Shown one piece after another: positions 1-7,815 of a DNA stretch of 17,943 nt (its first letter is position 1; each line of letters starts with the position of its first letter). This DNA is from JBDTNQ01 sp039933635 (GTDB lineage Bacteria > Acidobacteriota > Vicinamibacteria > Vicinamibacterales > SCN-69-37). The stretch covers positions 1-17,943 of the forward strand of contig JBDTNQ010000088.1 of the NCBI GenBank assembly GCA_039933635.1, in the 5' to 3' direction. The position numbers were made by a program, and so were the translations under genes. Below the pieces are notes generated by a model. It worked only from the letters and a program-made list of their open reading frames with translations. It had not been told where the DNA came from and searched no databases.

Positions 1-1407
1 GCCGTGCCCGTCACGCACCAGGGCGCGGATGCGCTCGTGAAGCGCACCTTCGCACACCTGCACGGCGAACCGCTCGCGAACGGTGGCGGTGCCGGCCAAG
101 CCGAGATCGCGACGCAGGTCCGCATCGCGGACGAGCAACGCGATCGCCTCGGCGAGCGCGGCCGAGTCGCGTTGCGGCACCATCAGCCCGTTCCGCCGAT
201 CCGCGATCACCTCGGTAATCGACCCGGCATCGGTGACGACCGCAGGCAATCCAGAAGCCATGGCCTCGAGTAATGCGGTGGGCACGCCATCCTTGTCCCC
301 GGAGTCCGTCTCGACGAATGGCGCAACGAAGATGTCGGCCTCGACGAAGGCCGCGTTGATGGCGGCTTCCCCCTGTTTGCCGGCCAGACGGACGACGTCC
401 TGGAGTTTCAGATCAGCAATGCGGATCTGAAGCTCGGCCGCGTAGTGGCGGCTGCTCTCGGACGCGTCAACGCCTCCAATGGCGATCCAACGCAGATCGA
501 CACCTCGCTCCCGCAGCGCGTGCACGGCGTCTGCCAGGTGGATCAGGCCTTTTTTGGGTTCGAGGCGGCACACCGACACGAGCACGATCGGAAGACCGGC
601 GTGTCTCGCCCGCCGGTCGACTTCTGGAAAGTGCTCAGCATTGATGGCGTTCGGCTTCACGAGCACGCGTGCCTCCGGCGTGCGCGGCTCGAGCTCCAGC
701 AGTTCGGTCTTGATGCGGTTCGACGTGGCGACGGCGAGACTGCACTGCCGCAAGTGCGCGCCGACCATCTTGAGCTCGTAGTCCTGGAGCATGTGGTCCG
801 CGTAGCAACTCACACCGCGCGGCACGTCCAGGAGCATCGATGCGACGAGCATGTACATCGTGTCCTGGTAGAAGAAATACGAGTGCAGATAGTGCGGCCG
901 GTACGCCCGAAGCAAGCGCGAAAACGCGAACGCCTGCAGCACGTGCTCGTGCGTCAACAGCTGTTCCCGTGACAGACCCGACGCCGATTCCAACAGAGAC
1001 AACACCGCTTCGAGACGTGCTGGCTCCGAGCGTTGGAAATAGCGGAGGCTGACCTGGCACATCATGGGATGCACGAGCAATCGCCGCTTGGCCCGCCACA
1101 AAGGCCGGTACTGCCTGGCCAGCGGATCGTGGTGATTGATCGCGCCGTAGAAGAACGCCACGCGAAAGCCGGCGGCCAGCAGTTGTGTCAACTCCTGGTA
1201 CACGAAGGTGTGCGAGTAAATCGGGAAATACCACCCGGCGGACGCGCCGATTCGAATGCGCCGGTCGGCCGGCCGTCCCCAGGCAGCCCGGCTTTCCCAT
1301 CCCAGCCGTAACAGCTGTAAGCGGAACGGCAAGCGAGTACTCACGCCGATGTACGCGCGGAACCTCCGCAGCAGCCACAGGCCGACGCGCACGTAGTGCA
1401 GGCCCAT
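1..1407 (-). CDS. GT4-family glycosyltransferase, C-terminus cut by window start
   Basis: This is a retaining GT-B fold (GT4) glycosyltransferase, which moves a sugar from a nucleotide-sugar to a glycan or lipid acceptor at the cytoplasmic membrane. The frame is open from position 1407 through the window edge (469 codons). Visible hallmarks are an N-terminal FPIYSHTFVYQELTQLL segment, typical of the acceptor-side Rossmann domain, then VSVCRLEPKKGL at the start of the donor domain, and DGVPTALLEAMASG followed by SITEVI. In the last of these an Asp replaces the first Glu of the usual E-x7-E motif, a variant seen in other GT4 enzymes. The start is uncertain: ATG at 1407 or TTG at 1440 (the next in-frame codon block upstream ends in TGA), and neither has a clear ribosome site. 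It lies about 110 bp downstream of the minus-strand GT2 gene, probably in the same polysaccharide cluster. Substrate and linkage cannot be read from sequence. Confidence 0.88.
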   Translation of the reverse strand, partial: MGLHYVRVGLWLLRRFRAYIGVSTRLPFRLQLLRLGWESRAAWGRPADRRIRIGASAGWYFPIYSHTFVYQELTQLLAAGFRVAFFYGAINHHDPLARQYRPLWRAKRRLLVHPMMCQVSLRYFQRSEPARLEAVLSLLESASGLSREQLLTHEHVLQAFAFSRLLRAYRPHYLHSYFFYQDTMYMLVASMLLDVPRGVSCYADHMLQDYELKMVGAHLRQCSLAVATSNRIKTELLELEPRTPEARVLVKPNAINAEHFPEVDRRARHAGLPIVLVSVCRLEPKKGLIHLADAVHALRERGVDLRWIAIGGVDASESSRHYAAELQIRIADLKLQDVVRLAGKQGEAAINAAFVEADIFVAPFVETDSGDKDGVPTALLEAMASGLPAVVTDAGSITEVIADRRNGLMVPQRDSAALAEAIALLVRDADLRRDLGLAGTATVRERFAVQVCEGALHERIRALVRDGHG

Positions 1408-1520
1408 CTTGATGTAGCCGAGAGGCAGTCGCAGTCGCAAAACAGAGGCTCAGATGTGAGAGGCCCGGCGGAATGCCGGAGATGTACCAGACCAGACAAT
1501 CGGCCGGGCGCTTTGTATTA

Positions 1521-3044
1521 TCACCCGTTGCGGCGGGGAGGATCGAGCTCGGGCGGAAGGCAGGCATCGATCTCAGCGCGCACAGCGCCGTCCGGATCGA
1601 GCAACGCCAGGTCGAATTGCGCAACGATGGCGTCGATCACCCGCGAGGCCGGGACGTCGCAGCCTCCCGCGGGAATCCTCACAATTCCCAGCGTTCGCGG
1701 TCCATCGGCGACGTGCAGTTCGAGTGTGTCCGCCGCGCAGGGGATCCGCGCCGGAATGTCTCGCGCGATGTCCAGAGACACAACGGTTGGAGCCGAAGGC
1801 CGCCGATCCGTCTGGGTGAGTTCGGTCCGGCCTATGCCTGTCCGCGCGTCTGCTGAGCGCCTGCGCCCCTTCAGGTAGCGGCTCGGGCCGCTGAGCGCCC
1901 CGACCAGCTCAGCCCAGGCCAGACCCACCTTCACGTCGGGATCGAACAGCGCCTGCAGGATGCGTCGTGGGTAGTAGAGCCCGAGGAGCTGCATCCCGAG
2001 CGTTGCGATGGCGCGTCGCTGATCGCGCCACGTCAGCCAACTCGCCGTGAGGTGCGCGAACATCCCGCTTCCCCAACTCCCGATCTGGCTCCGCAGCGCG
2101 CCGGCGTCCTGCCGATGACGGTGCCAGACGAGCGCGCACGGCTCGTAGACCACGGCGCCGCCACTCGCGAGCACGCGAAAGACCATCTCGAGATCTTCGC
2201 CTCCCTGCGCCGCGGTTCCCGCGCCCAGCGCGACGTCGAAGAGTCCCAGACGATCGAACACATCACGACGGAACGCCATGTTCGCGCCGGTGCCGATCGT
2301 GCCGGTATTGACGAGGCGCGGATCGGCGGATTGAGTGCGCTGCAGCCAGCGACGGTCGAAGCCGCGGCCGAAGCCGCCGTGCCGCTCGAATCGCGCCTGT
2401 GGTTCCGTCTCGAGTTCCATCGGCGCCACGAGGCCCAGCACCGCCTGCACGTTCGAGCCGGCCGCAAACAGGGCCGCGATCGCAGAAGCCCATCCACGAT
2501 CCACCCGCACGTCATCGTCTACGAAGGCCAGAAGATCCGTGCGCGACTCGGCAATTGCGCGGCGTCGAGCCCAGCTGAGGCCGAGGCGCGGTTCCACGAC
2601 GTAGCGCGCCGGCGGCGCCGCCTGACTCAGAAATCGGGCGGTGCGATCGTCGGAGGGCGCGTTGTCGACCACGAGCACGTCGACCGGTCTGTCGAGCGTC
2701 GCCAGGGACGCCAGGCATACGGCGAGATCGTCCGTGCGGTTGCGGGTGCAGACGGCAACCGTGAGGGACAGCTCACCGGGCGAGTCCGGGGCCGCCATGC
2801 GGCTGGCCAGGCGCGAGGCCACCCGCCGCCGACGTGCGCGGTCCAGGTGGTGGGCTCTAGCCTCGTGGACGATGGCTGCGGCCTCGCAGCGGCCGGAGGT
2901 GACGGACACGTCCACATAGCCCAATGGGCAGCCATCGAGCCGCAGGAGAATCTGCACCTTCTGGCGTAAACCTAGACCGTTGATGGCGAGGATTGGCCCA
3001 TGGCCGACCTCGAGCTCAGCAACGGCAATAGGGGAGAACGGCAT
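1521..3044 (-). CDS. GT2-family glycosyltransferase with two flanking repeat modules
   Basis: This is an inverting GT-A fold glycosyltransferase. Numbering from ATG 3044 (507 aa), the catalytic domain starts at about residue 93 (LTVAVCTRNRTDDL), with VDVLVVDNAPSDD, the metal-binding triple Asp in AFVDDDV (about 176-178), a TGANMAFRRDVF acceptor-side segment, and GGEDLEMVFR (ED about 283-284). There is no strong membrane segment, so it is probably cytoplasmic or membrane-associated. About 65 residues before and about 65 after the catalytic domain look alike (LDGCPLGYVDV against VADGPRTLGIVRI), suggesting a duplicated beta-rich module. An in-frame ATG at 3119 would add 25 residues but would overlap the divergent gene, so 3044 is preferred; no convincing Shine-Dalgarno is seen at either. 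Similar enzymes occur in exopolysaccharide clusters, which fits the neighbouring glycosyltransferases. The specific sugar is unknown. Confidence 0.9.
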   Translation of the reverse strand: MPFSPIAVAELEVGHGPILAINGLGLRQKVQILLRLDGCPLGYVDVSVTSGRCEAAAIVHEARAHHLDRARRRRVASRLASRMAAPDSPGELSLTVAVCTRNRTDDLAVCLASLATLDRPVDVLVVDNAPSDDRTARFLSQAAPPARYVVEPRLGLSWARRRAIAESRTDLLAFVDDDVRVDRGWASAIAALFAAGSNVQAVLGLVAPMELETEPQARFERHGGFGRGFDRRWLQRTQSADPRLVNTGTIGTGANMAFRRDVFDRLGLFDVALGAGTAAQGGEDLEMVFRVLASGGAVVYEPCALVWHRHRQDAGALRSQIGSWGSGMFAHLTASWLTWRDQRRAIATLGMQLLGLYYPRRILQALFDPDVKVGLAWAELVGALSGPSRYLKGRRRSADARTGIGRTELTQTDRRPSAPTVVSLDIARDIPARIPCAADTLELHVADGPRTLGIVRIPAGGCDVPASRVIDAIVAQFDLALLDPDGAVRAEIDACLPPELDPPRRNG

Positions 3045-3127
3045 AGAGACTGCAAGGAAATGGTCGAAACGGGACAGTGCGGAGACTAAACTTCGTTCCT
3101 GGGCGCCGCCGAACCCCACTTATCTCC

Positions 3128-4270
3128 GTGTCCGCTCCCCCGACGTTCTCCATCATCGTGCCGACATTCTATCGGCCCGTGCATCTGGCGCGCTGCCTCC
3201 GAGCGCTTCAAGCACTCGACTATCCGCCCAACGATTACGAGATCGTAATCGTTGACGACGGGGCGTGGGACCGGACGGCTCAGCAGGTAGCGGAGGCCGC
3301 CAAAGGGGGCGGGGCGCCGATTCGGTATATTTCGCAGCACCGCGGAGGGCCCGCCAAGGCCCGCAATGCTGGCGCGCTCGTCGCCGCCGGCACCTACCTG
3401 GCCTTCACGGACGACGATTGCGAGCCGTCGCCGGGTTGGCTCCGCGCGTTCGAACCGCACCTCAAGGCCAACGCTCCCGTGCTGGTGGGTGGCTTGACGC
3501 AGAACGCATTGCCAAGCCGGATGTGTTCGAAGGCCAGCCAGTTGCTCATCGACTATCTGTACGACTACTACCGGGTCGAACAAACGGGCGCGCGATTCTT
3601 CACGACGAACAACCTCGCGTGCCGTTCATCCGTGTTTCATGACCTCTGTGGCTACAACGAAACGTTCCCACTCGCCGCCGGCGAAGACCGTGAATTCTGC
3701 GAGCGCTTTCAGCGGCAGGGTGGCCTGCTGGTGTTCGCTGCGGACGCCGAAGTGCTTCATTGGCACGACCTGAACCTGAAGCGGTTCGCCAAGCAGCATT
3801 TCAATTACGGCCGTGGCGCCGATTTCCTGCATCGCAGTCGCTGGACGGCCCCGGAGCCATCAGGACCATCGGTGCCGGCAGCGGCACCGGCGGCACCCGC
3901 CGCCGGCCGCCGACCGAAGCTCGAGCGCCCCGCGTTTTACGCCAACCTGGTGCTCTACCCGACCAGGCGCGAACCGGGTCTTGGCGGCTGGTACCTGTCC
4001 TCGCTTCTCTTCCTGTCGCAGGCGGCATACGCGACCGGGTACGCATACCAGCGGATGAGGCGAGCTGCGGCGGGAGCCTCGGCGGCGCCGGGTTCACCGG
4101 CTTCCCGGCCGGTGAACCCCGCTGCATCGTCTAGCGCCGCGTTGCCTTTGCCAGCTCGACCAATTCGAGAATCTGGTCTCGGTCTGCGGCCCTCTGCGGC
4201 GTCACCATCATCGATGACAGGCGACGTGTCAACGCACTCCAGCGCTCGCGGTCGTCACGCTCGTCCTTGA
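3128..4270 (+). CDS. GT2-family glycosyltransferase, divergent
   Basis: This is a second inverting GT2 enzyme, transcribed divergently from the 1521-3044 gene. The GT-A domain begins a few residues after the chosen GTG (FSIIVPTFYRPVHL), followed by EIVIVDDG, GPAKARNAGA, the metal-binding FTDDDCEP, TTNNLACRSSVF, and AGEDREFCER with LHWHDLNLKRF. These are standard for rhamnosyl- or glucosyl-transferase-like GT2 proteins. A Pro/Ala-rich linker then leads to a C-terminal stretch with a hydrophobic segment (LGGWYLSSLLFLSQAAY), possibly membrane-associating. GTG at 3077 in the same frame is an alternative start; neither start has a good ribosome site. The last 45 or so codons are low complexity, read through a 12-bp-stem hairpin, and overlap the end of the convergent VWA gene by 140 bp. 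The true stop may therefore lie earlier if there is an indel. The function call is firm; the C-terminus is not. Confidence 0.87.
   Translation: MSAPPTFSIIVPTFYRPVHLARCLRALQALDYPPNDYEIVIVDDGAWDRTAQQVAEAAKGGGAPIRYISQHRGGPAKARNAGALVAAGTYLAFTDDDCEPSPGWLRAFEPHLKANAPVLVGGLTQNALPSRMCSKASQLLIDYLYDYYRVEQTGARFFTTNNLACRSSVFHDLCGYNETFPLAAGEDREFCERFQRQGGLLVFAADAEVLHWHDLNLKRFAKQHFNYGRGADFLHRSRWTAPEPSGPSVPAAAPAAPAAGRRPKLERPAFYANLVLYPTRREPGLGGWYLSSLLFLSQAAYATGYAYQRMRRAAAGASAAPGSPASRPVNPAASSSAALPLPARPIRESGLGLRPSAASPSSMTGDVSTHSSARGRHARP
4090..4119. terminator. Hairpin at convergent gene ends, possible bidirectional terminator
   Basis: A perfect 12-bp inverted repeat (GGGTTCACCGGC and GCCGGTGAACCC) with a 6-nt loop TTCCCG lies 11 bp past the stop codon of the minus-strand VWA gene. 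It also lies inside the 3' end of the plus-strand GT2 frame. The placement between converging genes suits a bidirectional terminator. No T-run follows on either strand, so it is not a canonical intrinsic terminator; it could instead be a repeat element. Confidence 0.55.
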
Positions 4271-6254
4271 GCAGCAGCCCGAACTCGGCGACGGCCGATG
4301 CGAACGGGAGAAACGCCGGCCTCGACGCATCACCAGGCGTAACCGCGAGCTGGATCAAGCGGCTCTGATCACCTTCGGGCTGCTGATAGCGCACTTTCAC
4401 GGTCAACCACTCCGGCGAGGCCGCCCCACGGGCGGGTCTCGATGCCGATGGTTCCGACGGCGGCTGGTAATTCAGCGGATCGACGCGCGGCCGCGTCGGG
4501 CTCTCGTCGTCGAGCGCCGCGCCAACGGGCACGACCTCGTAGAGCACCGTGACCGTGTGGCCGGCGCCAAGTTCGCCGCCATCCTTGCGATCGTTGTTGA
4601 AATCCTCCGCCGCCATCAGCCGGTTCTCGTAGCCGATGAGCTTCCAGGCGGCCACGCGCGTGGGATTGAACTCGACCTGGAACTTCGTGTCTTTCGCGAC
4701 GGTCTCGAGCGTCGCGTCGGACTCCGTCACCAGGACGCGCCGCGCCTCCTGCAGCGTGTCGAGATACGCGTACTGCCCGTTACCCTTGTCGGCAAGCATC
4801 TCCATCGTGTCGTCCTTGATGTTGCCGGTGCCGACGCCGAACACCGACAGGAAGACCCCGGATTCCTTTTCGCGCTGAATGAGCGTCAGCAGGTCCGTCT
4901 GGCCGACGATGCCGACGTTGAAGTCGCCGTCGGTGGCGAGAATCACGCGGTTCACGCCGCCGGGAATGAAGGCCTCGCGCGCGACGCGATACGCCTGAAT
5001 GATGCCCTGGCCGCCGTTGGTCGAACCGCCGGCGCCGAGGCGATCGATCGCCGCGCGGATCGTCTGCTGCTCGCGCGCGGGCGTCGACGGCAGCGCCAGG
5101 CCGCTGTATCCCGCATAGGTGACGATCGCAATCCGATCGTCGGGTCGCAGCGTGTCCACGAACATGTTGAACGCCGCCTTCAGGAGCGGAAGCTTGTCCT
5201 GCGAACTCATCGAGCCGGACACGTCGATGAGCAGGACGAAGTTGCGGCCTTCGATGGTGCGCGTTGACGACGGAATGGCGCGGGCGCCGATGAGCACGAG
5301 CTTGTGCGACGGCGCCCACGGGCAATCACCCACCTCCGTTGTCAGACCGATCGGATGGCCAGTGCGTGGCGTGGGATAGGCGTAGTGGAAGTAGTTGATG
5401 AACTCCTCCACACGCACGGCGTCGGCGGGTGGGCGCTGACCGCTGTGCAGGAGGCGCCGCACGTTCGCGAAGGACGCCGTGTCGACGTCGGCACCGAACG
5501 TGGAGAGGGGATCGTCTGCCGCGCGATGGAACGCGCCGGGTTCGGCATGGGCGTAGCGTTCGTTCGTGCCGCTGGGTTGGTGTCTGCCCCGCTCCGGCAT
5601 TGGCGACATCCGATCTATCGGCGCAGCGAATCCGCCTCGGCCGCTCATCGGAAGGTTCTCGACCTGTTGTGATTTGACGCTGACGCTTCGCTCACCGCTC
5701 TGAGCCTGGATCAGCGGCGCCTCTGCGGTCACACTCACGCTTTCTGAACGCGTTGTGCCGGGGCTCGCGACGGCCGCGGAGGGCGGCGGCGGCGGCGGCA
5801 CCGCCATACCAGCGCCACCGGCACGACCGGCCTTCGCGTCCGGGTTCATCAAACCGGCGGATTCATCACGCGCACGATCCGATGGTCGAACGAGCACCAG
5901 CGGAAGGCGAACGGACGATGCGCCGGACGGCACGGTGAGGTCGCGGACGAGCGCGTTGAACCCGGCGAGTGATACGCGCACGCGGCACGCGCCCGGCGCG
6001 ACGCGTTCCAGGCGAAACTGACCGCCGGCATCGGAGGTCGTCGTCATCACCGCCCGCCCTGCGCGCTCGAGCACGACGCGCGCGCCAGTAACGGGCGCGA
6101 GGTTCACATCAACAACCGATCCGATGATGGTGGTCGACGCCTGCGTGTCGACGGGCGCGGCGGGTGTCGGGAAGTCCAGTCGAGGTGTTGCGCCCGTCGC
6201 GGCCATGGCCGCAACCGTGGCGATCGTCATCAGCACAATCATTTGCATTCGCAT
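4131..6254 (-). CDS. Secreted VWA protein (YfbK-like) with carboxypeptidase-regulatory domain and TonB-plug-like segment
   Basis: This 707-aa exported protein probably binds ligands or partners through a metal-dependent von Willebrand A domain. It has a signal-like N-terminus (MRMQMIVLMTIATVAAMAAT), then a carboxypeptidase-regulatory (CNA-B-like) beta domain at about 43-122 (IIGSVVDVNLAPVTGARVVL, DAGGQFRLERVAPG). A Pro-rich linker follows, then the TonB-receptor-like segment at 171-202. The YfbK-type N-terminal module comes next (about 245-320: DPLSTFGADVDTASFANVRR, EEFINYF), then the VWA domain at about 336-510 with the MIDAS motif DVSGS (344-348) and ATDGDFN, and a DUF3520-like C-terminal domain. 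ATG 6254 is supported by GAGGAGAC, which overlaps the stop codon of the upstream DUF4139 gene (10-bp gap). The two are therefore very likely translationally coupled. Known YfbK-like proteins lack the receptor-like segment as far as I recall. The cellular role is not established. Confidence 0.92.
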   Translation of the reverse strand: MRMQMIVLMTIATVAAMAATGATPRLDFPTPAAPVDTQASTTIIGSVVDVNLAPVTGARVVLERAGRAVMTTTSDAGGQFRLERVAPGACRVRVSLAGFNALVRDLTVPSGASSVRLPLVLVRPSDRARDESAGLMNPDAKAGRAGGAGMAVPPPPPPSAAVASPGTTRSESVSVTAEAPLIQAQSGERSVSVKSQQVENLPMSGRGGFAAPIDRMSPMPERGRHQPSGTNERYAHAEPGAFHRAADDPLSTFGADVDTASFANVRRLLHSGQRPPADAVRVEEFINYFHYAYPTPRTGHPIGLTTEVGDCPWAPSHKLVLIGARAIPSSTRTIEGRNFVLLIDVSGSMSSQDKLPLLKAAFNMFVDTLRPDDRIAIVTYAGYSGLALPSTPAREQQTIRAAIDRLGAGGSTNGGQGIIQAYRVAREAFIPGGVNRVILATDGDFNVGIVGQTDLLTLIQREKESGVFLSVFGVGTGNIKDDTMEMLADKGNGQYAYLDTLQEARRVLVTESDATLETVAKDTKFQVEFNPTRVAAWKLIGYENRLMAAEDFNNDRKDGGELGAGHTVTVLYEVVPVGAALDDESPTRPRVDPLNYQPPSEPSASRPARGAASPEWLTVKVRYQQPEGDQSRLIQLAVTPGDASRPAFLPFASAVAEFGLLLKDERDDRERWSALTRRLSSMMVTPQRAADRDQILELVELAKATRR

Positions 6255-6264
6255 GACAGTCTCC

Positions 6265-7740
6265 TCAGTAGGTGACGCGGACGCGGTACGTCAGCGTGGT
6301 GGCGCCATCGGCGGGCACGGGCATGACGAACTGCGCGGCCCAGGCGTCGGTCTTGGTGTAGGTGTGGGTCGATCGAAGAATCCGCCAGGTGCCGCCGATC
6401 GGCTCGTTCACCTCGACGTCGACCGCCGTCGTCTTGTGATTGCGCAGCGTCACCTCGTACTCGAGCTCGTAGACGTTGCTGGCGATCTTCTGGAAGTCGG
6501 TCTGTCTACGTTCGGCGACGACATCGAAGGCGTTGCCGATCTTGAGGTTGACGATCTCGTTCTTCGGCGTGTGATCGATGCGATCTTCGCCGACGAACTG
6601 GATGCCGCCCCGTGAATCCGCCTGATAGACGCGCACGGTGCCCGCCGGCATCGGCATGCCGAGTCCGCCCTGCTCCTCGTTCTTCAACTGATAGAGGACC
6701 TGAACCTGATCCTTGATTGACGAACCGGGGTGTTGCGCGTTGCGGTAGTAGAAGGCCTGGCCGTCGACCACGTAGCGCTTGCGGACGGGAAATGCCGTGC
6801 CCGTCAGCATGCTGATCTGTTTCGTCTCGCTGTTGTTGATCGTGGTTTTTCGGCCGACGGTGTAGAGGTGGTAGTCGGAGAAGGACTCCTGCGCCATCGG
6901 CGCGGCGGCCGCGACCTCGTTCCTGGCGGAGATGCCGTCGAGCATGAGGTTCATCCGGCCACGGACGCGGTTGAGGTCACCGGCGACGAGCTGCAGGGTG
7001 GCGTTCTTGAACGTGGTCCCGCTGCCGTTGGTGACGGTCACCCATCCGTCGAGGTCGGCCGTCTTGTCGTCGCGCGCAACTGTCAGCACGTAGTCCGCGT
7101 TCCACGCGAGCTTGCCGGCGAGGTAGGACGCTTCGACGCGATGCGCGGTTCCGCCGGTGTTGTCGAGCGACCAGATGAGGGTCGGGTGCACGTGCAGGTT
7201 GCCCGGCAGCTCCGGAAAGCGGATGTGGTCGGCTGACATGCCGGTGACGATCTCGCCGTTGATCTGCCAGACCGGCGCGTTGTTGTAGCTGAGGAGTCGC
7301 GCGACGACTTCCACGTCGCGCGTCGCGCCGTTTTCCTGCCGACGCTGCACGAGCGTCACCTCGCGCCCGACGTACTTGCGCAGCAGCTTGTCCGGCTCGA
7401 GGAGGTCGTACTCGTAGTTCTGTTCGAGCACACTCACGCGCGACGGCTCGCTCAGGGAGCGAAAGTGAACGGTTGCCGGGTTGACAGTGGCGGCGATGTC
7501 CTGAAACTGGAGATCGAACGTGCCCCTGGGAATCTGCAGCCGGCGAACGTCGCGGACAAGCGCGATGTCCGAGTTGTAGACGGTGACCGCGAGATCGGTC
7601 TGGTCGTCGAGCGTCGACGTGCTTTGCGGAGCGGGCGCGTTGGCAGCGGCGGACGAGGTTGACGGGCGAGCCGCGACGCCGAACGGGACGAGCGCACTGG
7701 CCGCGACGAGCGAGACGGCCAGTAGGTGACGGGCGGACAT
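6265..7740 (-). CDS. Secreted DUF4139-domain protein
   Basis: This 491-aa exported protein belongs to the DUF4139 family (mucoidy-inhibitor-A related), whose biochemical role is unknown. The N-terminus is a signal peptide (MSARHLLAVSLVAASALVPF then GVAARPS). The family core is recognisable in LAVTVYNSDIALVRDVR, TVHFRS, LSYNNAPVWQINGEI, LAWNADYVLTV, the ATLQLVAGDLNRVRGR strand pair, DYHLYTVGRKTTINN with TKQISML, and the C-terminal VEVNEPIGGTWRIL. The mature part is all beta-like, with no second membrane segment. ATG 7740 has a strong Shine-Dalgarno (AAAGGAG, 7 nt upstream). The gene is first in a two-gene operon with the VWA protein, and both products should be outside the cytoplasmic membrane. 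The leader can form alternative pairings over the ribosome site (7744-7800). The word MLDGIS at about 266-271 also occurs in the anti-sigma-like protein but is probably chance. Confidence 0.9.
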   Translation of the reverse strand: MSARHLLAVSLVAASALVPFGVAARPSTSSAAANAPAPQSTSTLDDQTDLAVTVYNSDIALVRDVRRLQIPRGTFDLQFQDIAATVNPATVHFRSLSEPSRVSVLEQNYEYDLLEPDKLLRKYVGREVTLVQRRQENGATRDVEVVARLLSYNNAPVWQINGEIVTGMSADHIRFPELPGNLHVHPTLIWSLDNTGGTAHRVEASYLAGKLAWNADYVLTVARDDKTADLDGWVTVTNGSGTTFKNATLQLVAGDLNRVRGRMNLMLDGISARNEVAAAAPMAQESFSDYHLYTVGRKTTINNSETKQISMLTGTAFPVRKRYVVDGQAFYYRNAQHPGSSIKDQVQVLYQLKNEEQGGLGMPMPAGTVRVYQADSRGGIQFVGEDRIDHTPKNEIVNLKIGNAFDVVAERRQTDFQKIASNVYELEYEVTLRNHKTTAVDVEVNEPIGGTWRILRSTHTYTKTDAWAAQFVMPVPADGATTLTYRVRVTY

Positions 7741-7743
7741 GGG

Positions 7744-7800
7744 ACGACTCCTTTCCGAGTCAGGCGCCCGATGGGCGCGCTGTCCTTAGAACGGAGTCGT
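7744..7800 (-). promoter_or_regulatory. Structured leader with two competing pairings over the DUF4139 ribosome site
   Basis: In the minus-strand leader, ACGACUCC (7793-7800) is perfectly complementary to GGAGUCGU (7744-7751), which includes the GGAG of the Shine-Dalgarno. A second hairpin, GACUC-GGAAAG-GAGUC (7746-7761), uses the same GAGUC and leaves GGAAAG in its loop. A third hairpin, GCGCCC-AUC-GGGCGC (7764-7778), sits between. The first two cannot form together, so a translational on/off switch is possible. This is a reading of pairing only; no known riboswitch class is recognised. Confidence 0.4.
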
Positions 7801-7815
7801 GGTGAAAGCTTGCAG

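Noticed and set aside
635..1624. Long minus-strand open frame (329 codons) covering the GT4 gene
   Set aside because: Its translation is Arg/Ala/Pro-rich with no motif, while another minus frame over the same DNA gives a full set of GT4 motifs. It is a high-GC shadow frame.
2052..2969. Plus-strand open frame of 305 codons opposite the GT2 gene
   Set aside because: It is antisense to a gene with clear catalytic motifs; the composition is His/Arg/Ala-rich and no domain is recognisable.
3045..3127. Shared promoter region between the divergent GT2 genes
   Set aside because: Only weak 4-of-6 matches (TCGAAA, 17 bp, TAAACT) were found on the plus strand and nothing convincing on minus, so no promoter is annotated.
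6928..6945. MLDGIS word shared by the DUF4139 protein and the anti-sigma-like protein
   Set aside because: Only six residues match, and they fall in a variable linker of the DUF4139 fold with no receptor-like context on either side; chance is the simpler reading.
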